This document shows, one piece after another, positions 40,436 through 42,950 of a stretch of 42,950 nucleotides of DNA. The position numbers were made by a program, and so were the translations under genes. Each line of letters starts with the position of its first letter. Position 1 is the stretch's first letter. The DNA comes from a virus. Where the stretch lies: positions 1-42,950 of the IMG/VR virus record IMGVR_UViG_3300032245_000811. The stretch is one strand, 5' to 3'. The notes beneath the pieces were generated by a model. That model ran no database searches, had not been told where the DNA came from, and saw nothing but the letters and a program-made list of their open reading frames with translations.

Positions 40436-40611
40436 TACTTCTTTCCTTTCAGAGGCTTCGCATTGCGAAGGCTCTTCCCTGCAGCGGCTGCTGCCTGGAA
40501 CTTCTTCTTGCCGTATTTCTTACGGCCGATTGAAGCTGCAAGTGCCTTAGGGTCTTTGACGCCTTTCTTGGCCAGCTTCTGAACCATCTTTTTAAATGGC
40601 GTGTAGGACAT
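40435..40611 (-). CDS. very basic 58-aa protein
   Basis: This small gene fills the gap between two called genes and links to both by TAATG overlaps. It begins MSYTPFKKMVQKLAKKGVKD, continues with KALAASIGRKKYGKKKFQAA and ends LRNAKPLKGKK. About one-third of its residues are Lys or Arg. The pattern GRKKYG and the AAA stretch resemble small DNA-binding virion proteins. The product may be packaged with DNA. Confidence 0.8.
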   Translation of the reverse strand: MSYTPFKKMVQKLAKKGVKDPKALAASIGRKKYGKKKFQAAAAAGKSLRNAKPLKGKK

Positions 40612-40823
40612 TATTCTCCCTTATTCCCGAACGCAACATCGTCCGGATTAAGCCAGCGAAGGATTACTGGGAGAACAGCTGCAAGACCCGCTGCCGCGAG
40701 CGAGCGAATGCCGTCACGGTTAAGGTCAAGAACGCTGTCCCCAAGCACGATCAGCTGGGCGATTACTGCGGCAAGGAATGAACGTCCCCAGGACGCCACT
40801 ACTGCCTTAAGTTCCTTGTTCAT
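40611..40823 (-). CDS. holin-like protein, two membrane spans
   Basis: A 70-residue protein with ATG 40823 and GAGGAGG 6 nt upstream. Two hydrophobic segments (SFLAAVIAQLIVLGDSV and IRSLAAAGLAAVLPVILRWL) are joined by a short polar loop; the tail is NPDDVAFGNKGE. This fits small class II-type holins. It overlaps the small-terminase candidate by 17 nt. With 22391-22612 it gives two holin candidates. Confidence 0.65.
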   Translation of the reverse strand: MNKELKAVVASWGRSFLAAVIAQLIVLGDSVLDLNRDGIRSLAAAGLAAVLPVILRWLNPDDVAFGNKGE

Positions 40824-41265
40824 TGTCTACCTCCTCTGCAATCAGAGTGTACGAACCACCGCCCAAAATGCCAGCCATCGCAACTGCTAGGCCGCGGTCG
40901 GCGTTCTTCTCTTTTCTTCGGTCCAGCATCTCCTGGGCCCGGAGTCCCTCCGACAGTGTCGGAACAAGATCCCCGTTCTCAACCATCTTGAAAACGTAGC
41001 CGCTTACAAGCTTGGCTAAATCATTGTTGACAGCCTCAATCTTGACTGCCTGCTGCACCTTCTTGGCTACCTCTTTACGAGCATTCATGTGCTCTTCCGT
41101 AAGGTGCTGGCGCTTGTGGTTTCCTAGGGTGATCCGGCTGATATAAGAATTCTCCGCCTTTAGCCACGCGCTGATCTTTACGTCGGACATTCCCTCTGTC
41201 ATCTTTCGATTGATTACGTCCACCAGTGGGCTTGCGCACACCGCGCATTTAGCTAGCACTTTCAT
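40807..41265 (-). CDS. terminase small subunit candidate
   Basis: A 152-residue protein. C7, C10 (CAVC) and H50, H54 (NHKRQH) frame a helix-turn-helix-like part (GMSDVKISAWLKAENSYISR), which fits a DNA-recognition domain; proteins of this kind lie upstream of terL in other phages. The C-terminal half is helical. It overlaps the fibre stop by 17 nt. The role is based on position and the HTH-like region. Confidence 0.6.
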   Translation of the reverse strand: MKVLAKCAVCASPLVDVINRKMTEGMSDVKISAWLKAENSYISRITLGNHKRQHLTEEHMNARKEVAKKVQQAVKIEAVNNDLAKLVSGYVFKMVENGDLVPTLSEGLRAQEMLDRRKEKNADRGLAVAMAGILGGGSYTLIAEEVDNEQGT

Positions 41266-42950
41266 TTACTTTCGCCTCTAGTTCTTCAACTCGCTTTCGA
41301 AGATGACGCACTGCAGAAATAAGAGGAACAACTAGCCTATCGTATTGAATTGTTTCTGCGTCGGCCCCATTGTGGACTACAAATGCATTTCCTTCAGGAT
41401 TTTCTCCCATCTCTTCGGCAAGGAAACCATACTGTCTAGGCGACTCTTCGCCATTAAGTTCAAAGTCTTTTTTATCATGGTACGAGACAGGGCTTACATC
41501 TAGGATTGCATCTGTGTCTTCCATATAGACAATGTTTGTCTTGAATCTTTCTGATGATGTGTCGTAGAAGATTCTCCATGGAGTTGCACCAGAAGCGTTG
41601 TACATTCTTGGGTTGAACGAGTTAGTGATAGTTGACGTCTGGTAGACGTTTAGAAACCTAATGCTGTCTGCCGTTGTGTCACCAAGTGTAACAGCACCGT
41701 TGAATGTTGCAGCACCACTAACTGTTAAAGATGTAAGCGACGGACTTGTGTCTGCAGTAAGTGTTACCGCTCCGCCCTCAACACCAGAGCCAGTAACGGC
41801 AATAAGAGAGTTTGCAGATGCAACTGTTGCAATGTAGTTCCCATTTGTAGATGTTCCAAGAGTGTGGTTATGGCTATCTGCATCTACTGACACGGTATAA
41901 ACATTGGCTGCTCCCAATGTAAACGATCCAGCTGTAACGGTTACGTCGCCATCTAGATCAAACGTCGTTCCAGTATGTGTATGGCCAGAAGTTGCTGCGC
42001 CGATATCGGCTGCAGCAAGAGCATCTGATCCGCCAGTAGAATGGCTTGTTTTGTGGGCGGTAGGTGTGCGAGCATCGCTAAGTCGTGAATCTGTTGTAAT
42101 AACTGCCGTACCAGTGATCTGGCTTGGCGAAATACCGCTTAGTGGATCGCTACCAGCTGCAGAATGCGTTGATGCGTGCGTTGTGGATGCGTAGCTGTGG
42201 CTGTGGCTGGAGGCTGCCGCTCCGATATCAGACGCGGTCAGAGCGTCAGTTCCGCCAGTGGAGTGAGAGGTCTTATGGGCGGTAGGGGTTCGTGCATCCG
42301 AAAGCCTGGAGTCCGACGTATACACCAGGTTAGCTGTGTTGCTGATCCCGTGAACTGAAGTCGTAGCGCTGTTATGCGTAGATACCGCAGATGCAGCCGT
42401 ACCTGCTGGATCATACGTTCCAGTATGGAGATGTGACGTACTTGACTTTCCAGCAAGATCTGTGACAAGGTTCGTTACATCGGATTCAGCGTGCGTATGG
42501 CTTGAGGCAGCGATACCAGCAGTGGCAAGTGTTTCGTTCTTCCAGTACCCACTTGCGTTATCGTATTGGATGATGTCATTGTCTGCTGGTGCGTCAGCGT
42601 CAACGTTGTGCAGCTCAGTCAACTCGTAGCCGTTTTGTACCTTAATGAACACTTCGCCATTGCTGGCATTCTTCCGGCTTACAACACCAATGTATACTGT
42701 GTGATATGGCTCAGAAGGAGCTGTTCCGTAGATAAGTCCACCAGCAGCCCCAAGCCATACTGGCACGCCTTCTGTTGCTGCTGCCGTTGTGTCAAATCCA
42801 GTAAGGATACCCTCAGTGACTACGTAGCCAAAGCCATTATGGGCTACTGTTGTCTCCATGAGACCTAGCGTCTTTGACGATGTAGTGTCTGTATCGTAGT
42901 CTGCTAGAGCAACAGTGACGTTAGTTCCGGTGGCACCTGAGACGTACACA
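41249..42950 (-). CDS. tail fibre, C-terminal part with S74-type chaperone
   Basis: This is the rest of the fibre started at 1-680; joined it is 752 residues. The shaft has a two-copy repeat (TDSRLSDARTPTAHKTSHST, then DAL and DIGAA) with many HxH motifs (SHSHS, GHTHTG). The C-terminal domain from about residue 645 matches the S74/intramolecular chaperone family: SSERFKTNI (candidate Ser and Lys of the self-cleaving dyad), ILDVSPVSYHDK, QYGFLAEEMGENP and a coiled-coil end (HLRKRVEELEAKVNE). Such domains help trimer folding and then cut themselves off. The fibre probably binds the host receptor. Confidence 0.9.
   Translation of the reverse strand, partial: VYVSGATGTNVTVALADYDTDTTSSKTLGLMETTVAHNGFGYVVTEGILTGFDTTAAATEGVPVWLGAAGGLIYGTAPSEPYHTVYIGVVSRKNASNGEVFIKVQNGYELTELHNVDADAPADNDIIQYDNASGYWKNETLATAGIAASSHTHAESDVTNLVTDLAGKSSTSHLHTGTYDPAGTAASAVSTHNSATTSVHGISNTANLVYTSDSRLSDARTPTAHKTSHSTGGTDALTASDIGAAASSHSHSYASTTHASTHSAAGSDPLSGISPSQITGTAVITTDSRLSDARTPTAHKTSHSTGGSDALAAADIGAATSGHTHTGTTFDLDGDVTVTAGSFTLGAANVYTVSVDADSHNHTLGTSTNGNYIATVASANSLIAVTGSGVEGGAVTLTADTSPSLTSLTVSGAATFNGAVTLGDTTADSIRFLNVYQTSTITNSFNPRMYNASGATPWRIFYDTSSERFKTNIVYMEDTDAILDVSPVSYHDKKDFELNGEESPRQYGFLAEEMGENPEGNAFVVHNGADAETIQYDRLVVPLISAVRHLRKRVEELEAKVNESAS
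42828..42950. repeat. terminal direct repeat, right copy
   Basis: Identical to 1-123. Joining the two copies gives a 42,827-bp circle and a single uninterrupted fibre gene. Confidence 0.95.

Noticed and set aside
1-42950. tRNA, integrase, transposon or CRISPR array
   Set aside because: No cloverleaf with a T-loop, no recombinase motif and no evenly spaced repeats were found by reading.

Overview
The window is one complete, circularly closed tailed-phage genome. Bases 1-123 are repeated exactly at 42828-42950, so the unique genome is 42,827 bp, and the tail-fibre gene runs across the artificial ends. No integrase, excisionase, recognisable repressor, tRNA, CRISPR array, DNA polymerase, primase or RNA polymerase gene was seen. 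The phage looks lytic and dependent on the host replisome. The host is not determined by the sequence. Tail proteins of the Dit/Tal type and a C39-like peptidase hint at a Gram-positive host, while a DnaA box of the E. coli type points elsewhere. An N4-gp56-type capsid protein and no obvious tape measure suggest a short-tailed (podovirus-like) particle; this is inference.

Layout. (A) 8990 down to 20609, leftward and across the ends: the virion block. It holds a 2585-residue giant protein with a SLOG-like domain, an HExxH metallopeptidase, a tail fibre with a C-terminal S74-type chaperone, a small-terminase candidate, a holin-like protein, three very basic small proteins, large terminase, portal, two large virion proteins (948 and 1670 aa), scaffold, capsid, connector, two tail proteins and a second holin-like protein. 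These are followed by an HTH/DEDD exonuclease, a HAD phosphatase and a C39-like peptidase. (B) 20529 down to 14745, leftward: the DNA-metabolism block, started by a clear sigma70-type promoter at 20577-20605. It holds a Cas4/RecB-like nuclease, an ERF annealing protein, an SSB-like protein, a resolvase-like nuclease, an Nmad1/DUF1599-like protein, an RlpA-like secreted protein, a DnaB helicase and several small genes. (C) 9281-14656, rightward: small, mostly unknown genes with strong Shine-Dalgarno sites, probably host take-over or accessory genes, ending at a textbook terminator (14661-14699) that faces block B.

The most unusual part is the roughly 2.5 kb at the start of block C. Four copies of an 18-base box (consensus CTGGTCTGCCCCCCGTAG) lie in hairpin-rich leaders, three of them 25-38 nt upstream of the first gene of a transcription segment. 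A DnaA-box palindrome lies between two of them (candidate origin), and a 308-nt non-coding, multi-hairpin block lies before 11349. Upstream of the giant gene and of the fibre gene, the leftward strand carries two copies of a TTGACA/TATATATA element whose spacing is too short for a normal sigma70 promoter.

Genes are packed with TAATG, TGATG or ATGA overlaps, so translational coupling is likely throughout. Where the longest frame began far upstream of a Shine-Dalgarno site, a shorter start was chosen and is explained in the entry.
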